A DNA stretch of 16,828 bases from Anaerolineales bacterium (GCA_020847355.1 JADLCG010000144.1:1-16828); one strand, 5' to 3'; numbered from the stretch's first letter, positions 6,841-14,762 are shown. A program made the numbers and translations. Notes: a model not told the origin generated them from the sequence alone.

Positions 6841-7215
6841 TCATCCAACTAACTTTGTCAGCGCTTCTGCCGCGCGGCGCATTTCGAGGAAGATCATGCC
6901 CAATTTTGCATCCTGACGCGCCATCGCCGTCAAAACGGCTTCGTCGCCGATGGAAGTTAACACAATCGCGCCTTTATCGCCCTTGATATAAACTTGTTCC
7001 AAACTGCCGCGCCCCAATTCGCCGGAGATTCTTTCGCCCAGCGAGAGCATGGCGGCAGACATCGCCGAAACGCGGTCTTCCTCCACGCCTTGTTGCAACG
7101 CGGAGGCCATAATCAAACCGTCTACTGAAACGACGGCTGAGGCTTCAATATCAGGCGCGGCCGCCTGCATGTTACGTAGATGTTCCACCATTTGTTCAGC
7201 ACGGGATTTTGCCAT
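6841..7215 (-). CDS. Roadblock/LC7 domain protein (MglB-like)
   Basis: A 124-residue single-domain protein. The pattern helix (SRAEQMVEHLRNMQ), strand ASAVVSVDGLIMAS (25-38), helix (EDRVSAMSAAMLSLGERISGE) and strands EQVYIKG and GAIVLTSIG matches the Roadblock/LC7 (longin-like) fold. Family members dimerise and act as activators or partners of small Ras-like GTPases, as MglB does for MglA in gliding bacteria, or as components of signalling modules. No GTPase gene lies nearby, so the partner must be elsewhere if it exists. The ATG at 7215 has AGGAGA about 7 nt upstream. A candidate extended -10 lies upstream and a terminator downstream, so it is probably monocistronic. The biological process is unknown. 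Confidence 0.85.
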   Translation of the reverse strand: MAKSRAEQMVEHLRNMQAAAPDIEASAVVSVDGLIMASALQQGVEEDRVSAMSAAMLSLGERISGELGRGSLEQVYIKGDKGAIVLTSIGDEAVLTAMARQDAKLGMIFLEMRRAAEALTKLVG

Positions 7216-7223
7216 GACGCGAT

Positions 7224-7258
7224 CTCCTAATCTGATTTATCACGCACAAAGTTTACCA
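7224..7258 (-). promoter_or_regulatory. candidate extended -10 promoter and ribosome binding site of the Roadblock gene
   Basis: On the minus strand TGGTAAACT (7258-7250) fits an extended -10 (TGn followed by TAAACT). The leader would be about 27 nt and carry AGGAG (7228-7224) before the ATG at 7215. The -35 is weak, as is usual with extended -10 promoters. Confidence 0.45.
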
Positions 7259-7315
7259 GAAAAAGAAAATTTCGAGTATTGCTTGGGCATTTCAATTCCG
7301 AAAAGCCCGCAAGAT

Positions 7316-7344
7316 TTGACCCGCCTCCCGCTTCATGCTAAACT
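7316..7344 (+). promoter_or_regulatory. candidate promoter for the exported protein-pth-mfd unit
   Basis: TTGACC (7316-7321) and TAAACT (7339-7344) are separated by exactly 17 nt. The predicted start point near 7351 lies only about 5 nt before the ATG at 7356 and downstream of the alternative ATG at 7335. Together with the lack of a ribosome binding site, this favours the later start and a nearly leaderless mRNA. The same -10 word occurs in the divergent Roadblock promoter. Confidence 0.5.
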
Positions 7345-7355
7345 TACCGATTGCC

Positions 7356-7949
7356 ATGCTCAAAGCCTTTTTTCTTTTAATCGCGCTTTTTTTGCAAACC
7401 AACGGCGTTGCGCTCACTTCTCCGCAAGCCGGGGATGTTTTGCGCGGACAGGTGGAAATTCACGGCGCAATGGACGTCCCCAATTTTGCCTCGGCTGAAT
7501 TGGCTTTCTCCTTCGCCTCTGACCCCGCTCAAAGCTGGTTCACCATCCAGACCTTTCCCCAGCCCAAGCAGGATGCGCCGCTCGCCATTTGGGATACCAC
7601 CGCCATCACCGATGGCGATTATGTTTTGCATTTGCGCGTTCATTTGCAAGATGGCTCTGTGCAGGATGCCATCGTCACAGATTTGAAAATTCGCAATGCG
7701 GTTCCGCTCCCCACGCAAACTCCCACCGAGGTCTTTGAGATTGCAACGCCGCTGATTGTTCAAGCAAACGAAACGCAAACTCCGCAACCCACCGCGACCC
7801 TTTTCTTCGTCCAGCCTTCGGCGCTTCCCGCCAACCCAGCCGCGTTAAACGACTCTGAAATTTCAGCCGCATTTATCCGCGGCGCTTTGACCGTCATTGT
7901 GCTGTTCATTTGCGCGTCCTTAATCTTATATCTTCGCAAAAATATATAA
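7356..7949 (+). CDS. exported protein with Ig-like region and C-terminal membrane anchor
   Basis: I do not recognise a named family. The 197-residue product starts with a signal-peptide-like segment (MLKAFFLLIALFLQTNG, 1-17). About 100 residues that look like a beta-sandwich or Big/Ig-type domain follow: SPQAGDVLRGQVEIHG, paired Trp/Phe strands, then DGDYVLHLRVHLQDGS. Next come a Pro/Thr-rich linker and a hydrophobic C-terminal segment (about 174-193) ending in RKNI. This suggests an outer-surface domain tethered to the membrane with a tiny cytoplasmic tail. An ATG at 7335 would add seven residues, but it lies inside the candidate promoter, so I prefer 7356. No Shine-Dalgarno is visible at either. 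It precedes pth by 35 nt and is likely co-transcribed. Function unknown. Confidence 0.7.
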   Translation: MLKAFFLLIALFLQTNGVALTSPQAGDVLRGQVEIHGAMDVPNFASAELAFSFASDPAQSWFTIQTFPQPKQDAPLAIWDTTAITDGDYVLHLRVHLQDGSVQDAIVTDLKIRNAVPLPTQTPTEVFEIATPLIVQANETQTPQPTATLFFVQPSALPANPAALNDSEISAAFIRGALTVIVLFICASLILYLRKNI

Positions 7950-7984
7950 CCTTGAACATTCAACCTTAAACTTGGAATTTTTCT

Positions 7985-8572
7985 ATGACCGACACGTTTC
8001 TGATCATTGGTCTCGGCAACCCGGGCCGTGAATATCTCAACACCCGCCACAATATCGGCTTTATGCTCATTGACCGCGTCACAATTCGCCTGAATGCGCG
8101 CGGTATGAAGATGCAATCGAACGCGATTGTCATTTCCGCTCACTATGAAGAAAGAAAAATTATTTTGGCGAAGCCGCAAACCTATATGAATCTTTCGGGT
8201 CAATCCGTGCAGGGACTTTTGCATTTTTATAAAATACCTTTTGAAAATATGATTGTCGCGCACGATGATTTGGATCTGCCCTTTGGCGCGCTTCGCATTC
8301 GTCCCACCGGCGGACCCGGCGGACAGCGCGGCATGGCTTCCACGATCGAAAAACTCGGCACGCAGGATTTTCCGCGCTTACGTTTGGGCATTGGTCGTCC
8401 GCCCGGCAGGATGGACGCAAAAGATTACGTGCTTCAAGATTTTTCAAAAGACGAAATGAAACTCCTGCCCGAAGTTCTAGACCGCGCCGCCGACGCTACT
8501 TTTGAATTTATCCTCAAAGGTTTAAACGCCGCTATGAATAAATTTAATGGAGATGGAGAGAGTAAGCGGTAA
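7985..8572 (+). CDS. pth: peptidyl-tRNA hydrolase
   Basis: Pth releases tRNA from peptidyl-tRNA that drops off the ribosome, in the cytoplasm. At 195 residues it has the usual length. Family motifs are present: GLGNPG (9-14), the catalytic His22 in TRHNIGF, KPQTYMNLSG with Asn69, and AHDDLDLPFG with Asp94. The region that reads GGHNG in Escherichia coli Pth (His113, Asn114) reads GGQRG here, with Gln114 and Arg115. Arg at the second position is seen in some family members as far as I recall; Gln at the first is less usual. The start is the ATG at 7985, with only a weak TTGGAA upstream. mfd begins 18 nt after the stop, so the two are probably in one transcript. Confidence 0.95.
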   Translation: MTDTFLIIGLGNPGREYLNTRHNIGFMLIDRVTIRLNARGMKMQSNAIVISAHYEERKIILAKPQTYMNLSGQSVQGLLHFYKIPFENMIVAHDDLDLPFGALRIRPTGGPGGQRGMASTIEKLGTQDFPRLRLGIGRPPGRMDAKDYVLQDFSKDEMKLLPEVLDRAADATFEFILKGLNAAMNKFNGDGESKR

Positions 8573-8590
8573 GTTCACTGTTCTCTGATT

Positions 8591-11500
8591 ATGCAATCTC
8601 TTTTAGCTAACCTTCGCTCGCTTTCTCAATATCAACAAGCGCTGACCGATCTCAAGGCTGGAAAAAAATTTTCTGGTTTGGGTTTGCCGCGCTCTGCGCG
8701 TTTGCCCATGCTCGCCTGCCTGCGCGAAGATTGGCGCCAACCCATTTTGTTCGTCACCGACCGCGCCGACCATGCGCTGGCTTTGTTTGACGAACTGGGA
8801 TTTTGGATCAAATCTCCGCGCTTTTTATTTGCCGAGCCGAATCCGCTCTTTTATGAGGAAGCCGCCTGGGGCGTTTCTACGCGCCGCTCGCGTTTGCAAA
8901 CCCTGACGGCGCTTTCGGCATATCATCTTCCGTTTGTGCAAAAGCCGGCTGAGCCGCCCGTCATTATTGCTTCCGTGCGCTCGTTGATGACGCGCACCTT
9001 GCCGCGCAGAGACTATCTCAAAGCGTGTAAAAAACTTTCAGTCAACAGTAGCAGTCAACCCGATGTTTTGATGCGCGAGTGGGCGAGGATCGGCTATCAA
9101 AGAGTCAATACCGTCTTGGAGCCCGGTCAATTTTCGCATCGCGGCGGTTTATTAGATATTTGGGCGCCGACGGAATTGAATCCCGTGCGTTTAGATTTCT
9201 TTGGCGATGAAATTGAAACCATCCGCAGTTTTGACCCCGCTTCACAACGCACGCTTGAAAAACTTGAAAATGTTTTGATCACGCCGGCGCGGGAATTTTT
9301 ACAGCCTGAAGGCGATCTGGCTGAAAACCTGAGCGAGTTTCATCTCCCGTTACTGCATTCATACGCCGCCACGTTGTTGGATTATTTGCCGCAAAAATCT
9401 TTGGCGCTGTTGGACGACGTTAGTTTGATCGAGACTATGGCAAATGAAATTGAAGAACAAGCGGTTAAGTTTCGGCAGGAGAGTATTCAAGAAGGTACGT
9501 TGGCGGAAAGTTTTCCCGCGCCATATTTGCCATGGTCGGAATTGAATGACACATTGCAAGATTTGCCCATCCTCGAGTTGGGACATTCGACCGAGTCGGT
9601 TGAAAGCGAAGCGCAGACGACGCTTGCCGAGCGCTTTGGACATGACGAAAGATTTGGCGGCCGGCTTAAACCGTTTGTAGATTATCTGGCTCAAGTTATC
9701 GAGAGCGGCGAACAAGTTTTGATCGTTTCGCGGCAGTCTCCGCGTTTACAGGAATTATGGGGCGAGCATTATCCAAACTCCGCGCCTGAGAATCTTGAAT
9801 TTATTGAGGCTTCGCTTTCAGAAGGCTTCACCCTAATCCCTAATTCCCTACTGCCTATTCACTTAATTACAGATTCGGAGATTTTCGGTTGGGAGCGCCC
9901 GCAACCGCGCATTCGCCAAAAGCAAGCCGCTGAAACGCCCGAATCAATTTATGCCGATCTACAAACCGGCGATTATGTCGTGCATGTAGATCACGGCATC
10001 GGCAAATTCAACGGGTTAATTCAACGGCAATTAGACGGGCATGAACGCGAATACCTCACGGTTGAATATGATCGCGGCGATATTTTATACGTCCCCGTTC
10101 ATCAAGCGGATCGTTTGACGCGCTATGTCGGCGCGGAAGGCGGCGCGCCGGCTTTAGATAACCTCGGCGGGCAGGCGTGGCACGAGACTAAATCAAAAGT
10201 CAAAGAAGCCGTTCAGAAGGTGGCTGAAGATTTATTGGATTTATATGCGCGCCGTCAAGTGGTGGCAGGCTTTGCTTTTTCAGAAGATACTCAATGGCAA
10301 AAAGAATTGGAAGATAGCTTTCCGTATGTTGAAACGGACGACCAGAAACGCGCGCTTGTAGATATCAAACGCGATATGGAACGCGCCCGCCCGATGGATC
10401 GTTTGCTGTGCGGGGATGTAGGGTACGGCAAGACGGAAGTCGCTTTGCGCGCGGCGTTCAAAGCCGTGATGAGCGGCAAACAAGTGGCGGCGCTTGTGCC
10501 GACTACTGTTTTAGCGCAACAACATTTTGAAACCTTTTCGCAAAGACTTGCCGCATTCCCGGTCAAAGTGGAAATGCTTTCGCGTTTTCGCACGGCGCGC
10601 GAGCAGACTGAAATTTTATACAAACTTGCGCTCGGCGAAATTGATATTATCATCGGCACGCATCGCTTAATCTCAGCCGACGTGCAATTCAAAGATTTAG
10701 GTTTGGCGATTATTGACGAAGAACAACGCTTTGGCGTGACGCACAAAGAACATCTCAAAAAACTGCGCACTGAAGTGGATGTGCTGACATTAACCGCTAC
10801 GCCGATTCCGCGCACGCTGTATATGGCGCTGACCGGCGTGCGGGATATTTCCAATCTCAACACGCCGCCGGAAGAACGCCTGCCAATCGTCACGCATGTC
10901 GGTCCATATTCGCCGCGTTTGGTGCGCCAATCTATTTTGCGCGAATTGGAGCGCGGCGGGCAAATCTTCTTCGTGCATAACCGCGTCAATACGATTGAAG
11001 CCATGAAAGCGCATCTCAATCAACTTGTTCCGGAAGCGCGCGTGGATATTGGTCACGGGCAAATGCCGGAGCATCAACTTGCCGCGGTAATGCGCCGTTT
11101 TACAATGGGCGAGATTGATATTTTGCTTTCGACCACGATCATTGAATCGGGCTTGGATATTCCCAATGCCAATACATTGATCGTAGATCGCGCCGATACA
11201 TTTGGCTTGGCGCAACTCTATCAATTGCGCGGGCGCGTGGGGCGCGGCGCGATGCGGGCTTATGCTTATTTCTTCCGGCATAACAAAATGTCGCCCACGC
11301 AGGAAGGGCAACAAAGATTGGAAGTCATCGCTGAAAATACGCAGCTTGGCGCAGGCTATTCGATCGCCATGCGTGATCTGGAAATTCGCGGCGCGGGTGA
11401 ATTGCTCGGCACGCGCCAGCATGGTTATATTCAATCGGTCGGTTTTCATCTTTATACGCGCATGTTGGCGGATGCAGTGCGAAGATTACGCAAACTCGCC

Positions 11501-11995
11501 GGCGACCAATTCAAGTTGGAAGCGGCGCGTTTGGAAAATGCTTTTGGCGCATTTAGCTTGCCCATCTCCATGCCGGTGAATGTGGATTTGCCCTTGGCAG
11601 TCGGCATTCCTAGCGATTACATTTCCGATCAGGATTTGCGGCTGAGGCTGTATCGCCGCATTGCCGATTTGCGCGACGAGACTGAGCTAGACGCGCTCGG
11701 CTCTGAATTCCGCGATCGCTTCGGTCAACTGCCGGAGATGGTTCAAAATTTGTTGTATCAAATTCGCGTTAAACTGCGCGCTGAAAAAGCCGAGCTTTCT
11801 GCGGTGAGTTGGGAAGCGGGGCAGATTCTACTCAAGTACGCCGGATCAGGTTCAGGGTCCGAAGCGAAGCGCCTGCCGGATTTGGGCAATGGCGTGCGTG
11901 GCGGAAAATCCGCTTATTGGATTACGTTATCCAAGGAAGAAGTCTGGACTGCTAAACTATTGAACGTATTAGCCCAATTGGGCTCTGGCAGATGA
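8591..11995 (+). CDS. mfd: transcription-repair coupling factor Mfd
   Basis: Mfd is a DNA translocase that pushes stalled RNA polymerase off DNA and recruits UvrA for transcription-coupled repair. At 1134 residues it is near the usual length of about 1150. The N-terminal third is the UvrB-like module that binds UvrA. The RNA-polymerase-interacting CarD-like domain begins at GDYVVHVDHGIGKF (about 460). The translocase has Walker A GDVGYGKT (608-615), DEEQ (709-712), TATPIPRTLYMAL, TTIIESGLDIPN and QLYQLRGRVGR. A TRCF C-terminal domain (DLRLRLYRRIADL) occupies roughly 990-1090. Two short stretches read like translated simple-sequence repeats (9039-9059 and 9831-9857), and the far C-terminus has a Gly/Ser-rich insert (SGSGSEAKR). 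No clear ribosome binding site precedes the ATG, consistent with coupling to pth 18 nt upstream. Confidence 0.98.
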   Translation: MQSLLANLRSLSQYQQALTDLKAGKKFSGLGLPRSARLPMLACLREDWRQPILFVTDRADHALALFDELGFWIKSPRFLFAEPNPLFYEEAAWGVSTRRSRLQTLTALSAYHLPFVQKPAEPPVIIASVRSLMTRTLPRRDYLKACKKLSVNSSSQPDVLMREWARIGYQRVNTVLEPGQFSHRGGLLDIWAPTELNPVRLDFFGDEIETIRSFDPASQRTLEKLENVLITPAREFLQPEGDLAENLSEFHLPLLHSYAATLLDYLPQKSLALLDDVSLIETMANEIEEQAVKFRQESIQEGTLAESFPAPYLPWSELNDTLQDLPILELGHSTESVESEAQTTLAERFGHDERFGGRLKPFVDYLAQVIESGEQVLIVSRQSPRLQELWGEHYPNSAPENLEFIEASLSEGFTLIPNSLLPIHLITDSEIFGWERPQPRIRQKQAAETPESIYADLQTGDYVVHVDHGIGKFNGLIQRQLDGHEREYLTVEYDRGDILYVPVHQADRLTRYVGAEGGAPALDNLGGQAWHETKSKVKEAVQKVAEDLLDLYARRQVVAGFAFSEDTQWQKELEDSFPYVETDDQKRALVDIKRDMERARPMDRLLCGDVGYGKTEVALRAAFKAVMSGKQVAALVPTTVLAQQHFETFSQRLAAFPVKVEMLSRFRTAREQTEILYKLALGEIDIIIGTHRLISADVQFKDLGLAIIDEEQRFGVTHKEHLKKLRTEVDVLTLTATPIPRTLYMALTGVRDISNLNTPPEERLPIVTHVGPYSPRLVRQSILRELERGGQIFFVHNRVNTIEAMKAHLNQLVPEARVDIGHGQMPEHQLAAVMRRFTMGEIDILLSTTIIESGLDIPNANTLIVDRADTFGLAQLYQLRGRVGRGAMRAYAYFFRHNKMSPTQEGQQRLEVIAENTQLGAGYSIAMRDLEIRGAGELLGTRQHGYIQSVGFHLYTRMLADAVRRLRKLAGDQFKLEAARLENAFGAFSLPISMPVNVDLPLAVGIPSDYISDQDLRLRLYRRIADLRDETELDALGSEFRDRFGQLPEMVQNLLYQIRVKLRAEKAELSAVSWEAGQILLKYAGSGSGSEAKRLPDLGNGVRGGKSAYWITLSKEEVWTAKLLNVLAQLGSGR

Positions 11996-12008
11996 AGATT
12001 TCATCTTG

Positions 12009-12032
12009 TATGATGCAAAAAAACTTTAGGAG
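12009..12032 (+). promoter_or_regulatory. possible own promoter and ribosome binding site of the lipoprotein gene
   Basis: TATGAT (12009-12014) lies 24 nt before the ATG, with only a poor -35 (TGGCAG, 11986-11991) inside the end of mfd. A strong AGGAG (12028-12032) sits 5 nt before the start. The ribosome binding site is convincing; the promoter is not. Confidence 0.35.
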
Positions 12033-12037
12033 TATGT

Positions 12038-12619
12038 ATGCAAAAAAAGATTGTGGGTTTGTTTTTATTAGTAGCTATGTTGTTGGCGTGTGCGCCGTTG
12101 GCGGCAACTACCGCAGAACCGGCGGATCTTGACGAAGTTGTTCAAGCCACTTTTGTCGCGCTCACCGTTCAAGCGGAAGTTGATACAAATAGTCAGCCGT
12201 CGGTTCCATTGGCGACCGCCACTCAGCTTGCCGCGCAACCAGCGCTAGAGGCTACGGCAACTAGCGAGCCAACCGGAAGCCTGGCGGGTAAATTGAGTTA
12301 CCCGGGCGAACACATCCCGCCGTTGATGATCGTGGCGTATGGAAATGACGGTTATTATAATTACATCCTCACGCTGGATGGCGAGAGTTCCTATCAAATG
12401 GACAACCTGCCCGTTGGGACGTATCAGGTCGTCGCCTACACTATGGACGGAGGCTTCTCCGGCGGATATTCGCAAGCTGTGCCTTGCGGCCTTTCTGTGG
12501 ATTGCCCAGATCATAGCTTGATCAACGTAACGGTGACGGCGGACAACGTGAAGCAGGATATTAACCCGCAGGATTGGTACGCGCCTGAGGGCAGTTTCCC
12601 GCCAATCCCGCCGCAATAA
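12038..12619 (+). CDS. lipoprotein with a carboxypeptidase-regulatory-like domain
   Basis: A 193-residue predicted lipoprotein. Residues 1-17 form a signal peptide with a lipobox ending at Cys18 (LLAC), so it should be lipid-anchored outside the membrane. An Ala/Thr/Pro-rich linker (about 19-85) leads to a region (about 86-170) that resembles the prealbumin-like fold of carboxypeptidase regulatory domains. That region contains GSLAGKLSYPGEHIPP, a variable middle, SSYQMDNLPVGTYQVVAYT and a late strand (NVTVTADN). Such domains are usually small structural or binding modules. Two cysteines (VPCGLSVDCP) could form a disulphide. It follows mfd by 42 nt and ends at a terminator, so it may be the last gene of the unit. 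No specific function can be read. Confidence 0.75.
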   Translation: MQKKIVGLFLLVAMLLACAPLAATTAEPADLDEVVQATFVALTVQAEVDTNSQPSVPLATATQLAAQPALEATATSEPTGSLAGKLSYPGEHIPPLMIVAYGNDGYYNYILTLDGESSYQMDNLPVGTYQVVAYTMDGGFSGGYSQAVPCGLSVDCPDHSLINVTVTADNVKQDINPQDWYAPEGSFPPIPPQ

Positions 12620-12644
12620 CTAACTGACGTTTGATTCTGTTTCA

Positions 12645-12687
12645 AAGAATAACTCCGCCCTTGATTGTTTAGAGCGGAGTTGTTCTT
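12645..12687. terminator. intrinsic terminator between the convergent lipoprotein and membrane-protein genes
   Basis: A 14-bp stem has AAGAATAACTCCGC (12645-12658) opposite GCGGAGTTGTTCTT (12674-12687), with one G-T pair and a 15-nt loop. It starts 25 nt after the lipoprotein stop. The right arm overlaps the stop codon of the minus-strand gene (12686-12688), so it can serve both directions. Confidence 0.75.
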
Positions 12688-14746
12688 ATTCAAAATTTGA
12701 GCATTTTAAATCGTCTTTTAATTTTTGTATGGTCTGATCCCGCTCGTCAGATTTTGAGGTTTCAGCCGTTAACCGATTCAGCGCTGAGCATAGACTAGGC
12801 TCCAGCCCGGCTGTGATTTTATTGGCGGACTTGGTTAGTAATTTTGCTTGTTCCCAATTTCCAGTATGCCCAAACCCTTCAATAAAGGGAATATATTCAA
12901 AGCCATTGTCCGCCTGCTCTCCGGCCGCTTGAGCTTGTTGCCAGAGTTTGGTAATTATGTCCCATTGCTTGTATTGACGAGCTAAATCTGCCTTTTCAAA
13001 AAAGTAACACCATGTTCGAGTATCTTGTTTTCCGTAAATATCCTCTGGCAGATTTGGCTCTTCGCCTACAGTTTCCTTGATTAGATCAATATCCGAACCT
13101 GCGCTCAGTTTACGCATATCGTCGTTGACAAGACGAAGATTCGTGTCTTGCGGCTGAAGTATCCACAGACAACGCTTCATTTCAGGATTGAAAGAAAGTA
13201 AAATCATTTGCTGGCTACTGCCGGAAAAATTCATTGTTAACTTACTATCTTCAAGAGGGATGCCAGTAAGAAAGGCTTCTACATTAGGGTTTGTATAATA
13301 AAACGGGAAATACCAATACGGCGGCGATGCGATATCGCCAAGTTGATAAGTGGTAATGAGCGAGTAAGACACTGAGTAGCTACCCATATAGCCAAGGATT
13401 TCTTCATCCGTGACGATGGCGGTTCCAAATTCAATCTTTGGCGCGCGCCAAAGCAATTCACGAGCGAGGCGCTCTTGTTTTTCCCATGAGTGAATAAATC
13501 CCCTTTCAATGGTTAAGTGCATGGCAATTGCTAAGGCGACGCATAACGAAACGACGACGAATTTCTTTTTAAGATTATCGAGTAAGTTCTCGATAATGAC
13601 GACAAATATTAAGGATGCCCCGAAGGTTGCGCCGATCCCAAAGCGCGATCCGGCGAACTCATTTTTATGGGCGATGATATTTTGTCCAATAATCCAAAGA
13701 GGGATCATGCTCAGAAGGACGCTGAAAACGCCCAAAATCAAAGGGAAGACGAGCCAGCGATCTGGTTTGTTAGATTGTTCTGAGTAGTTTTTTTTCAGAT
13801 ATGCAAAAACTGCAAGGAAAAGTAAGGCGGCAACCAGCAGAACAAACCAATTAAAGCGCGTGGCGAAAGAAAATAATTCAGGCGCGAAGGTTCGTTGCCA
13901 GCTTGTGAACACAACTATCACTGAGTCTTGTATGGCGATTTGGGTTAAATTCCGGATTGTGGTGATGGGGGATCGAAATAGGGCGTAAAGAAGTTCTGGC
14001 GAGTTGCGATCGCCGATAGGCGGCGGAATATAGAGAAAGATGCGCCAAATTATATAAGCAGTAAGCGCGGCCAAATAGGGAAACCAGTTCAAGGCGGTTT
14101 TGATTATGCGAGTTCGCGTGTCGCTAAATTGTTTACTGAATACCCAATATAGAATCAGGGGACGGATGAGCGTCATGCCTGCAAAATATTCGCTGGTGAA
14201 AAGATGCAAGCCCTCAAGAAGAACGGCAAGGACCGTAAACGGGATGAAGAATTGATAGCTGGCAATGGCGCGCATCATCAAATATAAACTTAAAGCGAAA
14301 AATAAAAACCCGCTCCAGTAAAGCATGGAGTTTACGGCGTAAGATTGAATCAAGAAGAATGGATGTACTAGAAAAACAAGCGAGACGAAGGTGGCTTCGC
14401 GAGTGCGGTCAGGCCACAGGCGCTTGAGAAAATACCAGAGTGTCGTTGCCGTCAGCCAGCGGAATAATACTGCGGTGATCTGCCAAAAGAGGGGATTGAA
14501 GCCTAGTAAATTAAATAAACCCATATATAGCCATGCGGCGTTTGGGCGACTATCGTAATAAAGCTCAGTAACGAGGCTGGGGATGCCTTTGTTGAACGCA
14601 TAAAAAACGTAAGGCCAATCGTCCTGATAATAACCCAGCCGGTTTGCGAACAGCCCAAAACCTGCGATGGCGATTATCAGAAAGAAAAGCGGAACTTGGT
14701 CTTCATTGAACTTGACGTTGGGCAAGATTGAGCGATTAGAGGCCAT
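12686..14746 (-). CDS. polytopic GT-C-like membrane protein with a C-terminal soluble domain
   Basis: A 686-residue protein not assignable to a named family. After a short cytoplasmic start, a first membrane segment (about 18-36) is followed by YYQDDWPYVF with Asp42-Asp43. An acidic pair in the first external loop is the hallmark of GT-C glycosyltransferases, which use polyprenyl-phosphate sugars (PMT/ArnT-type). About ten further hydrophobic segments run to around residue 410. The last 275 residues are soluble, probably external, and near the end show alpha-helical, TPR-like repeats (ADLARQYKQWDIITKLWQQAQ; GNWEQAKLLTKSANK). Glycosyl transfer to a surface polymer or protein is inference. The ATG at 14746 has only GGAAA upstream. 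It is convergent with the lipoprotein gene and divergent from uvrB. Confidence 0.7.
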   Translation of the reverse strand: MASNRSILPNVKFNEDQVPLFFLIIAIAGFGLFANRLGYYQDDWPYVFYAFNKGIPSLVTELYYDSRPNAAWLYMGLFNLLGFNPLFWQITAVLFRWLTATTLWYFLKRLWPDRTREATFVSLVFLVHPFFLIQSYAVNSMLYWSGFLFFALSLYLMMRAIASYQFFIPFTVLAVLLEGLHLFTSEYFAGMTLIRPLILYWVFSKQFSDTRTRIIKTALNWFPYLAALTAYIIWRIFLYIPPPIGDRNSPELLYALFRSPITTIRNLTQIAIQDSVIVVFTSWQRTFAPELFSFATRFNWFVLLVAALLFLAVFAYLKKNYSEQSNKPDRWLVFPLILGVFSVLLSMIPLWIIGQNIIAHKNEFAGSRFGIGATFGASLIFVVIIENLLDNLKKKFVVVSLCVALAIAMHLTIERGFIHSWEKQERLARELLWRAPKIEFGTAIVTDEEILGYMGSYSVSYSLITTYQLGDIASPPYWYFPFYYTNPNVEAFLTGIPLEDSKLTMNFSGSSQQMILLSFNPEMKRCLWILQPQDTNLRLVNDDMRKLSAGSDIDLIKETVGEEPNLPEDIYGKQDTRTWCYFFEKADLARQYKQWDIITKLWQQAQAAGEQADNGFEYIPFIEGFGHTGNWEQAKLLTKSANKITAGLEPSLCSALNRLTAETSKSDERDQTIQKLKDDLKCSNFE

Positions 14747-14756
14747 AATTTCCGCA

Positions 14757-14762
14757 ATTATA
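14757..14762 (-). promoter_or_regulatory. candidate -10 box of the membrane-protein gene
   Basis: TATAAT on the minus strand (14762-14757) lies 10 nt before the ATG at 14746, so a transcript from it would have a leader of only about 4 nt. The hexamer at 17 nt is a weak -35 (ACTACA). This would be a second nearly leaderless gene in the window. Confidence 0.35.

Noticed and set aside
10291..11019. 242-codon minus-strand ORF inside mfd
   Set aside because: It lies wholly antisense to conserved Mfd helicase motifs and has Ser/Arg-rich shadow composition.
11971..11984. Perfect 14-bp palindrome AGCCCAATTGGGCT near the end of mfd
   Set aside because: It is within coding sequence (AQLGS) with no T-tract after it and ahead of the stop, so neither a terminator nor an operator can be argued.
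11990..12006. Small hairpin AGATGAA/TTCATCT at the mfd stop
   Set aside because: The stem is weak and AT-rich with a 3-nt loop and is not followed by a U-run, so I do not call it a terminator.
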